A program made the translations under genes and the position numbers. The notes under the pieces were generated by a model that had not been told where the DNA came from, searched no databases, and worked only from the letters and a program-made list of their open reading frames with translations. This document shows positions 1 through 7,288 of a DNA stretch of 46,220 nucleotides, in pieces; the first letter of the stretch is position 1; each line of letters begins with the position of its first letter. Source of the stretch: Opitutaceae bacterium (GTDB lineage Bacteria > Verrucomicrobiota > Verrucomicrobiia > Opitutales > Opitutaceae); assembly GCA_005792355.1 (NCBI GenBank), contig SXSC01000193.1, positions 1-46,220 on the forward strand, given 5' to 3'.

Positions 1-1538
1 ATGCGGTGCACGTAGTCTTCGGCATTCTCCGGCACGTCGTAGTTGATCACATGGGACACCCCGGCGATGTCGAGACCGCGGGCCGCGATGTCCGTCGCCA
101 CGAGCACCTCGTATTTGCCGGACTTGAAGCCCTGCAACGCCTCGATGCGCTCGCGCTGGTTGCGGTCGGAGTGCATCACCCCGACCGTGTGGCCCTTGCT
201 CAGCAGGCGGTGCGCGATGCGGTCCGCCCCCATGCGTGTACGGGAAAAAATCAGGACACTCTTGAACTCCGTGCGCTCGAGCAGCAGCTGCAACAAATCA
301 AATTTCTGCGCCGCCACCACCGGGTAAAACCCATGCGTGACGGTCTCCGCCGGCGAACGCTGCCGGCCAATCTCCACCGTTACCGGGTCGCGCAGCGCCC
401 ACCCGGCGAGCTGTTCCAGTTCCGGCGGCAGGGTGGCCGTGAAGACAAGGGTCTGCCGCGCCTTCGGGCACTTCTGCACGATGCGCCGCACGTCTGGCAG
501 GAAGCCCATGTCGAGCATCCGATCAACCTCGTCGAGCACGAGGATGTCGACGTCGGCGAGCGAGCAATTGCCCTGCTCCAGGTGGTCGAGCAGACGGCCC
601 GGCGTCGCCGCCAGGATGTCCATCCCGCGCCGCAGATCCTCGGTCTGCTTGCCGTAGCCGACGCCACCATAGACGATGGTGATGCGCAGATCGGTGAACT
701 TGGCGAATTTCTGGAAAGCCTCCTCCACTTGCAACGCGAGTTCGCGGGTCGGTTCGAGAATGAGGCAACGCAGTTTTCCATGGCTCCCCAACCGCTGGAT
801 GATCGGGAGCGCAAACGCCGCCGTTTTGCCCGTGCCGGTCTGCGCGGAACCAATCACGTCGCCGCCCTTCAGCACCACCGGGATCGCCTGCGTCTGAATC
901 GGCGTGGGCGTGACATAGCCCATTTCCTGCACGCCAAACGCGAGGGCGTCGCTCAGACCCAGCGCGGTAAACGCCGTGTCCATCTTGGGGATGTCCACAG
1001 GCGTCGCCGGCTTGATCTCCGCCGTGCGCGGGTGATCGAAAGTCTTGTCGATCATCGGACGCTCGCGCTGGCCGTGGGCCGCGCCGAACGAGCCACCGCG
1101 CCCGCCGCCCCGACCACCGCGGCCGCCAAACCGCGATTGCGATCCGCGGCCGCCAAATTCACCCCCACCGCCACCCGAATCACCACGGTAACTCGAGGGG
1201 ACCCGTTCTCCCCGGTGAGCGGAAGGCCCGCGCTCACCGCGCTCTTCGCGGCGCGGACGCGACTCGTGCGCCCCCGGATGCGAACGCGGCTCGTGCATTC
1301 CGCCCTGCGGTCGCGGTTCCGACGACTGCCCGGCCGGTTTGCCGCCGTGCTGGGGCCCAGGTCCGCGGCCATGGCCGTGACCGTGGCCTTGGCCCTGGCC
1401 GCCGCGGTCGGAACGGCCTTCACCGCGATGCGGCTTGGCGTGGGTGCTGGCAGTGGATTTGGCGGCGGCGGCGGCCGGTTTCGCAGTACGCGAGGGCGAG
1501 ATTTTTTCCCGCAGCTTCGCAAATATTTTCTTCAGCAT
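1..1538 (-). CDS. DEAD-box ATP-dependent RNA helicase (RhlE-like), 3' end cut by window edge
   Basis: The minus strand is open from the ATG at 1538 to the window edge. It encodes a superfamily 2 RNA helicase that would unwind RNA duplexes using ATP. Visible motifs, in order, are a Q motif (PTPIQTQ), motif I (AQTGTGKT), Ia (PTRELALQ), Ib (TPGR), II (DEVD instead of DEAD), III (TAT), IV (LIFSRT) and V (ATDIAARGLDI). The window ends at the start of motif VI (YVHR). About 160 residues rich in Arg, Gly and His (RGG-like) precede the core; they look disordered and RNA-binding, and most relatives carry such a tail at the C-terminus instead. A shorter start at the Met at 1055 is possible, but the long frame is open and coding-like. 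RhlE is the best subfamily guess. Confidence 0.9.
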   Translation of the reverse strand, partial: MLKKIFAKLREKISPSRTAKPAAAAAKSTASTHAKPHRGEGRSDRGGQGQGHGHGHGRGPGPQHGGKPAGQSSEPRPQGGMHEPRSHPGAHESRPRREERGERGPSAHRGERVPSSYRGDSGGGGGEFGGRGSQSRFGGRGGRGGGRGGSFGAAHGQRERPMIDKTFDHPRTAEIKPATPVDIPKMDTAFTALGLSDALAFGVQEMGYVTPTPIQTQAIPVVLKGGDVIGSAQTGTGKTAAFALPIIQRLGSHGKLRCLILEPTRELALQVEEAFQKFAKFTDLRITIVYGGVGYGKQTEDLRRGMDILAATPGRLLDHLEQGNCSLADVDILVLDEVDRMLDMGFLPDVRRIVQKCPKARQTLVFTATLPPELEQLAGWALRDPVTVEIGRQRSPAETVTHGFYPVVAAQKFDLLQLLLERTEFKSVLIFSRTRMGADRIAHRLLSKGHTVGVMHSDRNQRERIEALQGFKSGKYEVLVATDIAARGLDIAGVSHVINYDVPENAEDYVHR

Positions 1539-1666
1539 ATCTATAGAGAGAAACGTGAGCGTCTGCGGTTCACCGGGGTTTGCAACCTTCGATATGCACC
1601 TCCGCTTCGCGCTTGGCTTGGCCCGCGCCGCCCCGCAAGCTCCGCCCCCATGTTCCCCCCACGCGC

Positions 1667-3090
1667 ATGAACAACGACACCCGCTGGCTCGCCCGCCTGT
1701 GCATCGACCAAGGCCTGCTCACGGGCCCGCAATGCCTTCAGGCAACTTCCATCCTCGGAACCGACGTGGATGTCATGTCCTTCGCCCAGGAACTCATCGA
1801 CAGCGGGGTGGTGACCGATGTGGAGACGCTTGAGAAGCTCGCCGGCCTCGCCGTCACCAAGGCGGCCAAAGGCCCGCCAGCAAATGATCCTTTTCTTGAT
1901 GTGCAGGTCGACGCGCCCTTCGTCCAGACCGGTCCCGGCATGGCCACCGGAGTCGCCCGCAAGCCCGTCGGCGTCCTCGGCGCTACCGCCCCCTTCGTGT
2001 TCGAGACGATGCGCACGCTCAGCGAACCGGCGCTCGCCGACGGCATGCGCGCCCTGCTGCGCGCCACCGCCGCCGCCGGGGCCAGCGACCTGCACCTGTC
2101 CACCAACGCGCGGCCGTTCGTCCGCAAGGATCGCGCCTTGTCCTATGTTTCCGAGTACGTGCTCACCGCCGAGGACGCGTTGCGCGCCAACACCGCGCTG
2201 CTGTCCGCCCCCCAGAAAAAGACTTTCCTCGAGACCAAGGACTTCGACTACGCCCTCGCCCTGAGCGGCGCGGATCGCTACCGTGTCAACCTGATGTTCC
2301 ACAAGAACGGGGCGGCCGGCGCGTATCGCATGGTGCCCGCCGAGACGAAAACGCTCGAGGCTCTCGGCTACACCAAGCACCTCGCCACGCTGAAGAAGAT
2401 GCTGTCCTACCACAACGGGCTCATTCTCATCACCGGCCCGGTCGGTTCCGGCAAGACCACCACCCTGGCCTCGATGACCTCAACGAAACACGCACCGACC
2501 ACATCATCACCGTGGAGGATCCGATCGAGGTCGTCCAACCCGCCAAGGGCTGCAACGTCACGCAGCGCGAGGTCGGCCCCCACACGCGGTCATTTGCCTC
2601 GGCACTCAAGGGCGCGCTGCGCGAAGACCCTGATGTGATCATCATCGGCGAACTGCGCGATCTTGAGACGATTGAGATGGCCATCAGCGCCTCGGAGACC
2701 GGGCATCTCGTCATCGGCACGATGCACACGAGCGACGCCGCCACGACCCTCAATCGCCTGCTCGATGTTTTCCCGCCCGCCCAGCAGACGCAGATCCGCT
2801 CCAGCGTCGCCGAGTCGCTGCGCGGCGTGGTCTGCCAGCGGCTGCTGCCCGGCACCGACGGCGGCCTCGTGCTCGCGTGCGAGATTCTCGTCAGCAACAC
2901 CGCGATTCAGAACCTGATTCGCGAGGGCAAGTCCGCCGGCCTGAAAAACACGATGGAAACCGGCGTGAAGGAGGGCATGTGCCTGATGGACAATGTGATT
3001 TTCGGCCTTTGCCAGGAGCGCAAAGTTTCCGCGGAAATCGCCCGCGCCAACATCTCCAACCGCGTGCTGAAGGCGAAAATCACCGGATGA
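1667..3090 (+). pseudogene. PilT/PilB-type secretion ATPase, broken by a frameshift
   Basis: Two frames together give one PilT-like motor ATPase. The first (1667 to about 2476) carries an N-terminal extension of roughly 140 residues, the PAS-like N-domain (GASDLHLS) and the Walker A GPVGSGKTTT. The second carries HIITVEDP, the Walker B region (DPDVIIIGELRD), the His box (GTMHTSD) and the C-terminal domain, ending at 3090. In the neighbouring intact PilT, ten residues separate the Met after Walker A from HIIT. Here only 23 nt lie between the same points, so exactly 7 nt are missing. The repeat TCGATG at the junction fits slippage between two copies. Without the repair, the first frame stops at 2636-2638. 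The gene is either truly broken or hit by an assembly error. It heads a tight run with the next two genes. Confidence 0.85.
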
Positions 3091-3341
3091 CCCCGACCGA
3101 ACAGGAAACGGCCACCCTTGAGGCCGCCTATCGCCGGGCACTTTTCAAAGTGCTGGGCCACCTCGTGTTCGTGGTGGTCTGCTGCGCCGCCGCCTTCGTG
3201 CTCCGGCGCATGTTCGGCCTGCCGCCCGCGTTCCTCTCGATCGTCTTTCTTGTCGCCCTCGTCCTGTTCGGCGGCGACATCTTTCGCTTTCTCCGCCTTC
3301 GCTACCGCGTGCAACGCCGCCGCCTCGACCACCCTTCCTGA
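3087..3341 (+). CDS. Small two-helix membrane protein of the PilT locus
   Basis: An 84-residue protein whose ATG overlaps the TGA of the preceding ATPase gene (ATGA), so translation is probably coupled. It has a charged N-terminus (about 20 residues), two hydrophobic segments (about 24-42 and 48-65) separated by a short Arg-containing loop, and a basic Arg-rich C-terminus. No family is recognised. Its place between two pilus-retraction-type ATPases, with a 2-nt gap to the next gene, suggests a membrane partner of that motor, but this is inference from position only. The intact overlap also argues that the upstream gene was functional until recently. Confidence 0.7.
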   Translation: MTPTEQETATLEAAYRRALFKVLGHLVFVVVCCAAAFVLRRMFGLPPAFLSIVFLVALVLFGGDIFRFLRLRYRVQRRRLDHPS

Positions 3342-3343
3342 CC

Positions 3344-4420
3344 ATGGCCGCCATCGACTCCCTGCTCAAAACCATGCTCGAAAAGGGCGGGTCCGACCTC
3401 CATCTCACCGTCGGGCTCCCGCCCAAGACACGCGCCTCCGGCACGCTCCAGGCGATGAGCGACACCCCGCTCGACACCAAGACCATGGAGGCGCTGCTCA
3501 AGGAAATCTGCCCCGCCAAACGTTGGGCCGATTTCCTCGACCGGAAGGATCTCGACCTCGCGCACGAGATCCCCGGTGTCGCGCGTTTTCGCGGCAATTA
3601 CCTCTACAATCACTGGGGCCAGGCCGCCGTCTTCCGCCAGATCCCCGCGAAAATCCTCTCCTTTGAACAGCTCAATCTGCCGGAGGCGTTGAAAAAGCTC
3701 TGCCACCTCGATCAGGGCCTCGTTGTCGTCACCGGACCGACCGGCAGCGGCAAGTCGACCACGCTCGCCGCGATGATCGACTACATCAATTCCAACCTCG
3801 CGAAGCACATCATCACCATTGAAGATCCGATCGAGTTTGTGCACCCGGTCAAGAAGTCGGTCATCGTGCACCGCGAGGTCGGCGAACACACGGCCTCGTT
3901 CGCCGCCGCGCTGAAGGGCGCGATGCGCCACGACCCCGACATCTTGCTCCTCGGCGAAATGCGCGAGATGGAAACCATCAAGCTCGCCCTCGGCTGCGCC
4001 TCGATGGGCATGCTCGTCTTCGGTACCCTGCACACCAACAACGCCCCGAAGACCGTCGACCGCATCATCAACACCTTTCCGGCGGACGAGCAGAACCAGG
4101 TGCGCGTGATGCTCTCGAGCTGCCTCGCCGGCGTCGTCGCCCAGCTCCTCTGCAAAAAAATCCCCAAGGGCCGCTGCGCCGTTCACGAAATCCTGCTCAC
4201 CCATGAGGCCCTCCCCAACACGATCCGCAGCGGGCAAATCTCGAATATCAAGTCGATCATCGAGAGCGGCGGCACCGACGGCATGATCACGATGGACAAC
4301 AGCCTCATGGCCCGCGTGAAGGACGGCACCATCGAACCAAAGGAGGCTTACATGAAGGCCGCCATCAAGCAGACTTTCGTCTCGCTCCTCAAACCCGGCG
4401 ATCTCGACGGGGGGCACTGA
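3344..4420 (+). CDS. pilT: Type IV pilus retraction ATPase PilT
   Basis: A 358-residue hexameric motor ATPase of the PilT/PilU type, expected at the cytoplasmic base of type IV pili where it drives pilus retraction and twitching. Length is normal for the family. Residues 1-100 form the N-domain (GGSDLHLTVGLPP). Walker A is GPTGSGKST at about 131-139, the Asp box is IEDPIEF, Walker B is DPDILLLGEMRE (about 198-209), and the His box is GTLHTNN. The start ATG at 3344 lies 2 nt after the stop of the small membrane gene. It is a paralogue of the frameshifted ATPase upstream, so this copy may be the one that keeps the function. Whether it is PilT or PilU cannot be decided from sequence alone. Confidence 0.93.
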   Translation: MAAIDSLLKTMLEKGGSDLHLTVGLPPKTRASGTLQAMSDTPLDTKTMEALLKEICPAKRWADFLDRKDLDLAHEIPGVARFRGNYLYNHWGQAAVFRQIPAKILSFEQLNLPEALKKLCHLDQGLVVVTGPTGSGKSTTLAAMIDYINSNLAKHIITIEDPIEFVHPVKKSVIVHREVGEHTASFAAALKGAMRHDPDILLLGEMREMETIKLALGCASMGMLVFGTLHTNNAPKTVDRIINTFPADEQNQVRVMLSSCLAGVVAQLLCKKIPKGRCAVHEILLTHEALPNTIRSGQISNIKSIIESGGTDGMITMDNSLMARVKDGTIEPKEAYMKAAIKQTFVSLLKPGDLDGGH

Positions 4421-4436
4421 GCGCTGCGCGCTCAAT

Positions 4437-4515
4437 CAGTTAACAGTTATCCGTCCGAGGCGGACACCGAAGTGTTCGTCGACTGAATCCTGCTGACTGC
4501 GCACTGATTGCTGGC
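4437..4515. repeat. Degenerate CTGA/CAGT word repeat between convergent genes
   Basis: The gap between pilT and the rhomboid gene consists largely of loosely repeated words (TCAGTTAACAGTTA, GACTGAATCCTGCTGACTG, CTGATTGCTGGCTG). No hairpin with a T tract is obvious. It resembles the other word-like intergenic stretches of this window (8048-8158, 9841-9965, 10906-10976, 12825-12950). Confidence 0.4.
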
Positions 4516-4527
4516 TGCTTTCTTCCC

Positions 4528-5211
4528 CTACTTCCGCCGCACCCACCCCTGGCCTTTCGCCCAGACGGTGAGCACCACGCCCGCGACAAACCCGCCCGCG
4601 GGGGCAAACCAAGCCACGCCGCCACCCGCCTGCGTGCCGTCGAGCAGTGAGCCCAGTCCGTTGTAGGCCTGCAGCACGAACCACAACACCAGAAACAACA
4701 TCGCCGGCACCGGCAGGATCGGCACAATCCACGGCACGAGTGTCCAGACAAAGGCCGTCGGAAACAGCAGCAGGTAGGCGCCCAGCACGCCCGAGATCGC
4801 ACCGCTGGCCCCCACCATCGGCAACACCGATGCCGGACCCGCGGCGACCTGCGCCGCTGCCGCCGCGCCACCCGCGGCCGCGTACAAAGCGAAATACCGC
4901 ACCGCCCCGAGCCGCCCCTCGACGCTGCCGCCGAAGATCCACAGGAACCAGACATTGCCCAGCAGGTGCAGCACCCCCCCGTGCAGAAACATGTGGGTGA
5001 GCACCGTCAGCCATTGCTGCCCGTCGAGCGGATGGCCGACGATGCGCTCCGCGACGAGCGCGTGTTCGGTCACGAAACCCGCCAGGGCGCGTCCACCGCC
5101 CTGAAACGAAAGCCACACCTGCCAGCCGAACACCGCGAAATTGGCGGCGATCAGCAGCTTGGTTACGGCGGCCGGGCCGCTCTGTTTCGCGGTGTCGGCG
5201 AGTGGAAGCAC
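4528..5211 (-). CDS. Rhomboid-family membrane protein lacking the catalytic His
   Basis: A polytopic inner-membrane protein of the rhomboid (S54) superfamily, whose active members cut substrates inside the membrane. The GTG at 5211 gives 227 residues and begins just before the first helix (LPLADTAKQ...). An ATG at 5385 would add 58 Arg-rich, non-rhomboid-looking residues and was not chosen. Visible family marks are the HGGVLHLLGN segment (about 77-86), the GxSG motif with nucleophile Ser136 (VGASGAISG), and the final GGF helix. In that helix the usual Ala-His-x-Gly-Gly-Phe reads Ala-Pro-Ala-Gly-Gly-Phe, so Pro204 (codon at 4600-4602) sits where the catalytic His should be. The Ser-His dyad is therefore incomplete, and it is probably a pseudoprotease. 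The start is uncertain. Confidence 0.8.
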   Translation of the reverse strand: MLPLADTAKQSGPAAVTKLLIAANFAVFGWQVWLSFQGGGRALAGFVTEHALVAERIVGHPLDGQQWLTVLTHMFLHGGVLHLLGNVWFLWIFGGSVEGRLGAVRYFALYAAAGGAAAAAQVAAGPASVLPMVGASGAISGVLGAYLLLFPTAFVWTLVPWIVPILPVPAMLFLVLWFVLQAYNGLGSLLDGTQAGGGVAWFAPAGGFVAGVVLTVWAKGQGWVRRK

Positions 5212-5546
5212 CCCGCCAGCAAGATCGACTCCGGCGGCACGAGGCAAGCCCCGAGCCGGTGAAAACTCCGCCCTTCGCGTGGCCGCCTCTGGCCAGTTTG
5301 CTCGCCGGAGGCGGCGCCAACGGCGACCCGGGCTCCGGGACCTCACGGCGAAACGACCGCGGCGAGAATCGAACTCCTCCTTCACACCGGAAGAAAGGGA
5401 ACCGCCTGAGGAGAATGAAGCCGTCTGCGATTCGACTCCACCACCCGGCCGCCCTTGCCCTTCGGTTCACAACCCAAGCAAACGCCCGATCTTTCACCCG
5501 CCCATTCTCCTCCCGTGGTCACCGCCGCACCTCCCCAGCCCCTGGA

Positions 5547-5573
5547 AGAGTGTCACGTAATACGTGACACTCT
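5547..5573. repeat. Palindrome A (perfect, 27 bp) upstream of the HTH gene
   Basis: A perfect odd palindrome: arm AGAGTGTCACGTA, central A at 5560, then the reverse complement of the arm. It forms a pair with palindrome B, whose centre is 54 bp away. The right arm overlaps a possible -35 element of the HTH gene. It has no T tract and lies upstream of the gene, which argues against a terminator. Confidence 0.93.
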
Positions 5574-5594
5574 GTTATTATCTTACTGTATAAG
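5564..5594 (+). promoter_or_regulatory. Possible promoter of the small HTH gene
   Basis: GTGACA (5564-5569, five of six matches to the -35 consensus) is followed after 19 bp by TATAAG (5589-5594). The -35 lies in palindrome A, and palindrome B (5603-5625) would cover the transcription start, the classic layout of operators for an autorepressor. This is a pattern match only; spacing is slightly long. Confidence 0.35.
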
Positions 5595-5602
5595 CGTCAA
5601 AA

Positions 5603-5625
5603 AGTGTCACTTAATACGTGACACT
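5603..5625. repeat. Palindrome B (23 bp, one mismatched pair)
   Basis: Arms AGTGTCAC and GTGACACT flank the centre TTAATAC, so one pair (T against C) is broken. The whole 23-mer is the exact reverse complement of palindrome G at 21884-21906, 16 kb away, so these are copies of one element. It lies 30 bp before the chosen start of the HTH gene. Confidence 0.9.
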
Positions 5626-5655
5626 GTACCGGGAACACCGCTACAGTGCGACCCC

Positions 5656-6015
5656 ATGACTCCTTCATATTCTGGGCGGATGAAACACCTGATACCGCTC
5701 GTGGAGCTGCTCATTTTCGCAGCTGCGGAGTCCGCCAAGGCGGCCCGGGCCACCTACAAGGAGCACAACCGCAAGCACGTCGGCGCGACGCTCCGCCCCG
5801 GGCCCGCAACCCCATTGTGGAACGAATTGGTGACGGCCGCGCGCGAACAACTGGCCGGTTATGGCGACAAGGCCCGGTTGGCACGGATCCTCGGCGTGCC
5901 GCGCCAGCGCGTGCACCAATATCTGCGCGACGCATCCGCCTGCCCCGACGCCGAACGCACGCTCCTCCTCCTCGCCTGGGTGCAGGCACGTCGCAACGGC
6001 CGCGATCTTCTCTGA
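5656..6015 (+). CDS. Small helix-turn-helix protein flanked by palindrome pairs
   Basis: A 119-residue protein (111 if the ATG at 5680 is used; neither start has a strong ribosome site). The N-terminal half has a hydrophobic stretch (HLIPLVELLIFAAAE) and a basic linker. Residues about 70-110 (KARLARILGVPRQRVHQYL followed by PDAERTLLLLAWV) read as a helix-turn-helix of the Cro/XRE kind, so DNA binding is likely. No exact family is recognised and there are no transposase motifs (no HUH, no DDE). Two palindromes lie upstream (5547-5573, 5603-5625) and two downstream (6041-6067, 6098-6120), each pair with the same 54-55 bp spacing. The simplest inference is that the protein binds these palindromes and controls its own gene. 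A role in spreading them, like REP-associated genes, is the alternative. Confidence 0.7.
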   Translation: MTPSYSGRMKHLIPLVELLIFAAAESAKAARATYKEHNRKHVGATLRPGPATPLWNELVTAAREQLAGYGDKARLARILGVPRQRVHQYLRDASACPDAERTLLLLAWVQARRNGRDLL

Positions 6016-6040
6016 CGCTTTTCCCGGCGCCCGCCAAACC

Positions 6041-6067
6041 AAAGTGTCACGTAATACGTGACACTTT
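6041..6067. repeat. Palindrome C (perfect, 27 bp) downstream of the HTH gene
   Basis: Arm AAAGTGTCACGTA, centre A at 6054, then its reverse complement, which ends in a short T run. It begins 25 bp after the stop of the HTH gene. The core is identical to palindrome A; only the outer two bases differ, and they differ on both sides so pairing is kept. It could also act as a hairpin terminator here. Confidence 0.93.
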
Positions 6068-6097
6068 TCCCAATCTTTCATTCGTGCGCTGCGGAAT

Positions 6098-6120
6098 AAT
6101 GTCACTTATTACGTGACACT
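6098..6120. repeat. Palindrome D (imperfect, 23 bp)
   Basis: Core GTCACTTATTACGTGAC with one broken pair in the centre and one in the outer arm. Its centre is 55 bp from that of palindrome C. As in the other two pairs, the imperfect copy is the right-hand one. Confidence 0.85.
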
Positions 6121-6536
6121 GTGGCGGGAGATTCGGACAGGAACCGCCGACGGAAAGTATCGCAGCCGGAACTGGGGCGCGGATCGAACGATTGGCGGTG
6201 GCATCCGCCGCAACCCGGGATCGGGGAGGTCGGATGGCCGATCTTTCACTTGATGCCGCGCGAAGCCGTTCGCACGCCCCCCTTCGTTACCAGCTGCGCC
6301 CCCGGGCAGCGGCAAACCACCAGAATCCAGCCAACAGCAGTCGCATCCACCAGCTCATCGGCCGGACCATGCCCAATCCCCCGGCCCGCGCAACTCCGAC
6401 CTCCGCCCCCCGGCTCCGCCCGTGAGCCGGCGACCCGGACCATAGCGCAGCCCCGCGATCCAGCACCGGGTGGCTGGGATCATCAACGCGAAATGTAATT
6501 TGCGGGCGGCGACAAGCGTGGTAAAACATCCGCCCG
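6121..6536. other. Intergenic stretch with no supported gene
   Basis: About 415 bp between the palindrome island and the VWA gene. Short open frames exist on both strands. One on the minus strand would encode a short Trp-rich hydrophobic peptide (MSWWMRLLLAGFWWFAA, around 6290-6380), but nothing supports it beyond its look. No repeat, tRNA or clear terminator was seen. The promoter of the five-gene cassette should lie at its right end, where the sequence becomes A+T-richer (about 6490-6530). Confidence 0.4.
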
Positions 6537-7253
6537 ATGTCCCCGCACCCGCGCATCCGTTCCCTCCGCTGGATCTTCGGCGTGCTGGCGCTGTCATGGT
6601 GCCGAGCAGCGGCGGCCGCGGCCGAGGCGTCGGCGCCGGCCGGCGCCTCCCTTGCCCTCGCAGTAGTCTTCGATACCTCGGGCAGCATGAATCAATCGAT
6701 TCCGACCAAGCCCGGCGCGAGGCCCGACACCAAGATTCGAATCGCGCAGCGCGCCTTCGGCAACGTGATCGATCGACTCGAGACGTTCAGTCGGTCACCC
6801 GCGGCAAAACCACTCGCGATCGGTGTCTATGTCTTTCGCGGCAACGAAGGAGCGGTCGCCCGACCGCTCGCCCCGTTCCACGCCGCCGATCTTCGCGCCT
6901 GGCTGCAGAACGTGCGACCCGATGGTCCCACGCCGCTCGGCAGCGCGATGTTCATCGCCGGCCGCGATCTGCTCGCGGCCCCGGCGGCCTCGCGGCATCT
7001 CCTCGTGCTGACCGACGGTGCGAACACCGCCGGTCCCGCCCCGGAGAAAGTCCTCGCGCAAATCAGCGAGGCCGGCTTCCGCAAGCAGACCCCGATCTTT
7101 GTCCATATCATCGCGCTCAACCTCAAACCCGAAGTATTCGCCACCCTGAAGATGCAGGGCGCGACGCTCATCGGTGCCCTGGACGAGGCGCAGCTCAACT
7201 CTCAGTTTGATTTTATCCTCGAAGAGAAGATTCTCGTCGAGGCACCACGCTGA
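6537..7253 (+). CDS. Secreted VWA-domain protein, first gene of a five-gene cassette
   Basis: A 238-residue protein with an N-terminal signal-like segment (Arg-rich start, hydrophobic core, then AAAAAAEA), followed by a von Willebrand factor A domain. The metal-ion-dependent adhesion site is intact: DTSGS at 46-50, a Thr in GPTPLGSAM, and an Asp in LVLTDGAN. VWA domains hold a divalent ion and bind protein partners, often next to AAA ATPases. Here an AAA ATPase lies at the end of the same gene run, with a PspA-like protein next door (35-nt gap). The likely place is the periplasm or outer face of the inner membrane. The function is unknown. Confidence 0.85.
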   Translation: MSPHPRIRSLRWIFGVLALSWCRAAAAAAEASAPAGASLALAVVFDTSGSMNQSIPTKPGARPDTKIRIAQRAFGNVIDRLETFSRSPAAKPLAIGVYVFRGNEGAVARPLAPFHAADLRAWLQNVRPDGPTPLGSAMFIAGRDLLAAPAASRHLLVLTDGANTAGPAPEKVLAQISEAGFRKQTPIFVHIIALNLKPEVFATLKMQGATLIGALDEAQLNSQFDFILEEKILVEAPR

Positions 7254-7288
7254 TTTTCCCGCACCGCAACCTCCAACCGCAACACTCC

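Noticed and set aside
6-1670. A 554-codon open frame on the plus strand
   Set aside because: It is antisense to the helicase, reads as Arg- and Ala-rich noise, and shows no family motif. High GC makes such shadow frames common.
2471-2640. Programmed ribosomal frameshift in the PilT-like gene
   Set aside because: There is no slippery run or stimulating hairpin, and a frameshift alone would not replace the two residues missing relative to the paralogue.
5345-5450. tRNA-like signals on the minus strand (GAGTTCGATTCTC with a class II-like D arm and a CTTCATT loop)
   Set aside because: The T stem pairs only over three bases, the acceptor stem would need two extra nucleotides, and the anticodon stem does not close. 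No tRNA can be folded.
5455-5655. N-terminal extension of the HTH gene through the upstream palindromes
   Set aside because: The frame is open there, but it would translate palindromes A and B and the probable promoter, and the sequence before the ATG at 5656 does not look coding.
5547-6067. Ordinary rho-independent terminators
   Set aside because: Copies occur upstream of a gene and inside coding sequence, arms are perfect and odd-centred, and most lack a T tract.
5547-6120. CRISPR-like array, because palindromes recur with near-equal spacing
   Set aside because: There are only two repeats per group, the groups flank a gene and recur inside other genes, and no cas genes are present.
6192-6688. 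Several overlapping short frames in the gap before the VWA gene
   Set aside because: No motif, no ribosome site, and composition typical of non-coding high-GC sequence.
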